This document shows, in pieces, positions 60,229-64,000 of a stretch of 64,000 nt of DNA; position 1 is the stretch's first letter; every line of letters starts with the position of its first letter. Under the pieces are notes generated by a model that saw only the letters and a list, made by a program, of their open reading frames with translations, made no database searches and was not told where the DNA came from. This DNA comes from Tetrastigma voinierianum. Taxonomy: Eukaryota > Streptophyta > Magnoliopsida > Vitales > Vitaceae. Position numbers and translations under genes: made by a program. The stretch covers positions 682,001 to 746,000 of the forward strand of contig JAEQBH010000986.1 in NCBI GenBank assembly GCA_016808115.1, given 5' to 3'.

Positions 60229-61700
60229 CTTGGCGGACCCTTCCCTATTGTGAGGGAAATCTGCTTGAAGCAGCTCCACGGTAACCTCCCGACCAAACGC
60301 TAAGCTCGATTGACCAAAGTTACCGTAGTATGTAGTTAAAGCTGCTGAGCGCATTTGGAAAACATGGGTTATAAAATTTTCACTTTTATCAAAAATCACA
60401 CATTTAGATTTAGCATAGCAATCGTGACATAACATTTAGCGGTGGAGAATTGACCAAAATCTGAAATCTGCACTGTATAAAACAAAAATACACACTCCCT
60501 GACCCGATGTCCAACTACAATGATAAGGATTTCCCAGTCTCATCAACAAGATAAGGATCGATCGATATATAAATTTATCAGCGACTTTGTTTTCGAAACC
60601 ATGCATGCATATTTTACAAAAGATGTTTACATAATCACATTTTAAGTTTTACTAGTTTTAATTTACGCCTTATGCTTATATAATGTGTGCGCGGCGTCTA
60701 GGTAGGATCTAGAAAGATCTTTCGAGCCCGTAGCCCTGCGCTGAAAAATTATTTTAAAGCAGGCACGTAGCAGGCAAACGAGGCTCAGTGAGTACTATAA
60801 GTTCTAAATGATCTTTGTCTGCTTTGTTTGTCTTATCGATATATGAAAATAAATGTCTGAAATAGTTGTAAAGAAGCTGTTTATGAGAAAAGCGAGTTTT
60901 TCTTTATGGCATTTAAAACTATTTCTGCTGTTGAAGCGTTCTAACTGTGGCATTGAAAACTAATTCTGGCTGGCGGAAATACGGGTAGAAAACTATTTAA
61001 CTGTGGCATTGTTCAGGTGGTGGTTAATATCTAGTCTTTATATCTTTAAATCAAAAGTACCAACCCTTTGTGGCCCATTTAAAAATCTGCTAGAGTGATC
61101 TCTGCCGGGCGCCGGGCGCGGCATCGATGGTGAACTCTCGGGTTCTTGCAGGCTAAGATGGTGGGTGAGCAAGCGGCGGGATATGGCGTAATGGAACCTC
61201 GGAACCAAAATGCTGTTGAGGGAACCTCGAGACCAACACACACAAATCGGTATGTGTACTAAGTCATTGGCGCTAATATATCTCTCAGAATGTGGCGGAG
61301 GAATGATATTATATAAATATATCTTGAATCCCAGCACTGGAGTGCCGACCAGGGCAATATAGTTAGTCCATATTATCCCACCAACCTTGCCATTGCACAA
61401 TCGGAAATACATCGTAGGAGCGGCGTGCCATCTGAAGTTTTGCTAAAATAACCAGGCCAAAGCGTCTATAAATACTGAAAATCGAACTTTTCTGGCGAGT
61501 ATATGATTGGAGTAATAAGAAATGCTTTATAAATCTATATTTTTCAAGCTATTTTGTAATTTAAATATTTCGTTTTGAAAATGATTTTGAATATGCCTTG
61601 CATAATTTCTTCAAAATCTTGTCAGTATTTCAGTTACCAAGTCGGATGCTCAGATAAACAACTGCATAGTCGTTCAAATTACGAAAAATGTAGCTCGGTT
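60229..61700 (-). repeat. Truncated 5' LTR of the chromovirus
   Basis: Matches 53,250 to about 54,660 in order; the remaining 1.2 kb of the LTR (counterpart of 54,660-55,894) is absent. The alignment contains many one- to three-base indels. The transition at about 61,700-61,740 leads into unrelated G-rich sequence. Confidence 0.7.
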
Positions 61701-62540
61701 AATTTGCCAACTACGTAAGAACTTAGATGCTTCTGTGCATAGGTCCCGGGGTTCGAGGCGAGGGCGTAGTGGGGGGAGGTCCCCTAAGGATAGGTGGTCG
61801 TAGGGCGGGGTCCTAAAGTCGAATAGATTGGGGCCGCCCGGGTAGGGTCGTCACATAGGGATTCCGATTTTTTGGCTACCGTGTAGAGATAACTAGTTGG
61901 AATTCCAAACTAAAATTATGGTAAATTGTAATGTTTTAAAAACTGAAGCGAATCTAAAGGTTCTTGATTCGCGGTTATTTGTTGTCCAGGGCCAGAGTAA
62001 GTGAGCATGATTGGTGATGTCATAAAGATATAAATTATATTTTTAAAAATTTTAAAACTATAAAATATATAATCTAATATTTATAATATTATTTATTCAT
62101 TTTATATTATTTATTAATATTTTACTTTTTATGAAACATAATATCTCTAATATTTAAATAGAAAATTGATTGAAAATGCAAAAAAAAACATTATATATTT
62201 ATATTTATATTTTTCAAATTATAATAATATGTTTTTTATTAGAATTCCTAAAATTGTGTGTTGTAGCCAAGTAGTCATGCATATATTAGAGACTAAACTC
62301 AGATTCTACCTGCCTTGACAATTATGTTTTTGACTTAAAGCCTCTTTAGTCCCACATCGGATAGGAACTGAGGTTCACAAGCGTTCATACAGCATGTTGT
62401 GCTGAGAGTAGTCCATAAATCAATAACTTGTGGTGAGTTTAATACAACACATAGTACTTTGTGGTAAAAGGTAACACAAATCCAAATCCATGAATTGAGG
62501 TGAGCCCAAGTTGTTAGTCAACTAATAGTTTAGGAGGTCC
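61701..62540. other. Non-coding sequence right of the chromovirus
   Basis: A G-rich block (61,740-61,860) is followed by AT-rich sequence (62,040-62,250). No gene recognisable; a ccgattttttggctacc stretch and a cccacatcggatagg word (62,350) suggest further retroelement DNA. Confidence 0.4.
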
Positions 62541-64000
62541 TAATTAATGAGGGATGTGCAATGAGTATTAATAAGAGGTGTTTAAATGATGACATGGGGA
62601 TGAGAGAGAGATGAATAGAGCCATTAATGAGGTGAGCCCAAGTTGTTGGTCGACGGTCAAATCGACTTGATTAGCCGATCCAATCAGGTTTTAAAAACAT
62701 TTATATTATCTAAATCCTTATTAAGCGCTTTGAAACTTTTAAACTCAAACTTTTCTGTGAGGCGTAAAAGGCCGACTCTTTTTGGTGAACAGAAAAAATC
62801 AAGCCAATCTTAAAATTTACTGGCTTTGTCTCCATAATTTCGAAACACATCTACATCATGAGTTAGAAATAATCTTAACATCATAATAAAAAACGATCTA
62901 TTTCAATATAACGGCATTAATGAGGGATATGTAGTGGGCATTAATAAGAGGTGTTTAAATGATGACACATGGTTAGAGAGGAATGATTGGCCATTCGCGG
63001 GGTGTTTTTAGAAAAGTGAACTATATAATTCTATTTGGGCTGTTTGATCACTCGATTCCTTTGGCGAATCGATGGTTTATGGTCGATTGAGTATCCCGTC
63101 TGGTAGTGAATCGAATCAGTAGCGGTTGATGGTGTCGGCAAATCCCACTTTAGTTCGGTTCGATTTTACGCATTAACTCATGCATGACATATAAAAAAAT
63201 ATCGTATTGTTGGGCTACGAGGCGCCATCTGTTCAGAACAAACAGCGTTATCTAAATCTCTTAATGTGGCGTCAAGTAAAAACACAGGCTTTTTCGTGGC
63301 ACACAGGTCGAAGCTCTTTTGGCAGCTCACAAAAAAATTCAAATCAGTCTTCAAATTCACTGGATTTGCCTTCTTAATTTCAAAACACACCTATAACATG
63401 AGTTAAAAATAATCTCATCATCATAATAAAGAACAATTTATTTCAGCAAGTGACATTAATGAGGGATGTGGAGTGGGCATTAATAAAAGGTATTTAAACG
63501 ATTACACGTGGCTGTAAGAGAAATGAGTTAAGCCATTAATGGGGTGTTTAAATGAACCGTTCAGTTCTCTTGGGACCGTCTGGTTCACTCGGTTCACCAA
63601 CTGAACCACTGAGTGAATCGTGTGGTGGTTTTGAGTAAGGTTCGATCATGGCGTTCCCCCGATTGGTTGTCGATTTGGCAAGTGAATCGGGCAGAAAGCG
63701 TCGGCGGTCAAATGGTATGATGAAATTGGAGTCTGGTCGTTAAAAACGTTAAATATTGCGCATATGAAGCAAAATAATAAATTAATCTTGCCAGCGCCAG
63801 TGCTCGTTAAAACGGCGTTATCTAAATCATTACTAGTAACACAAACATCAAGTAAAAAACTTAGACTTTTTCATGTAAGCCTAAGGCCAAACCCTCTTTT
63901 AATGAAAGCAAACAAATCTAAGCCAATCTTCAAATTCATTGGCTTTGTCTCCATAATTTCGAAACACACCTACAACATGAGTTAAAAATAATTTCAACAT
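62541..64000 (+). repeat. Complex tandem repeat, period about 540-580 bp
   Basis: Marker blocks recur in order: gagggatgtg / ggcattaataagaggtgtttaaatgat near 62,549, 62,922 and 63,460; taatttcgaaacacacctac-type blocks near 62,832, 63,373 and 63,951; gttatctaaatc near 63,247 and 63,819. Spacing is 541 and 578 for the second marker and 373 then 538 for the first, so the first unit is shortened. It continues past the window end. Short frames inside have no known domain. Confidence 0.75.

Larger units (their letters stand above)
53250..61700 (-). mobile_element. Decayed Ty3/gypsy chromovirus (Tekay-like)
   Basis: Minus-strand element with, in its own order: partial 5' LTR (61,700-60,229), primer-binding site, gag zinc knuckle, protease-RT linker, RT, integrase, chromodomain-like C-terminus, polypurine tract, and 3' LTR (55,894-53,250). 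Frames are broken by many small indels, so it cannot be autonomous. The gene order (RT before integrase) defines Ty3/gypsy; the chromodomain-like end and long LTRs point to the Tekay/Del chromovirus clade. No target-site duplication can be seen because the 5' LTR end is lost. Confidence 0.8.

Overview
The window is nuclear DNA of a flowering plant, most likely a woody dicot. Gene density is low, AT-rich stretches alternate with transposon debris, and there are intron-bearing genes with GT..AG introns, an Aux/IAA gene, a plant-type ANTH clathrin adaptor and plant LTR-retrotransposon lineages. Small MITE-like repeats rich in 'gaaaacagtttt'-type motifs make a grapevine-like genome plausible, but the species cannot be proven from the sequence.

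Layout. Positions 1-16,900 are a nest of retrotransposons: degenerate tandem arrays (about 87-bp and about 58-bp units) that belong to a non-autonomous element resembling the TAT lineage of Ty3/gypsy, interrupted by long LTRs of other gypsy-type elements. One of these LTRs is itself split by a 2.7-kb fold-back element at about 8,946-11,608. Positions 17,000-31,400 are the gene-bearing part: an intronless GT14-type glycosyltransferase (19,041-20,174, +) and an ANTH/AP180-type clathrin adaptor (28,570-30,522, -). Positions 32,590-36,690 hold the most complete copy of the tandem-array element, with both LTRs. Next come a tRNA-Arg(CCG) gene (38,221-38,293), fragments of a leucine-rich-repeat receptor kinase pseudogene, and a complete four-exon Aux/IAA gene (42,566-45,678, -) whose spliced product I could read from start to stop (223 aa). 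Positions 53,250-61,700 are a decayed Ty3/gypsy chromovirus on the minus strand, with PBS, polypurine tract, zinc knuckle, RT, integrase and chromodomain-like remnants. The window ends in a tandem repeat of roughly 540-580 bp.

How the pieces relate. The three protein genes are unrelated single-copy plant genes: secretory-pathway glycosylation, clathrin-mediated endocytosis, and auxin-response repression. There are no operons. The most unusual material is the tandem-array retroelement: its interior seems to be built largely from two repeat modules whose order differs between copies, one LTR carries an inverted duplication just upstream of its TATA box, and the arrays show a loss-of-C pattern in CG context that could be biological or a sequencing artefact. 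Much of the repeat DNA carries many small indels, so coordinates of repeat features are approximate unless stated otherwise.
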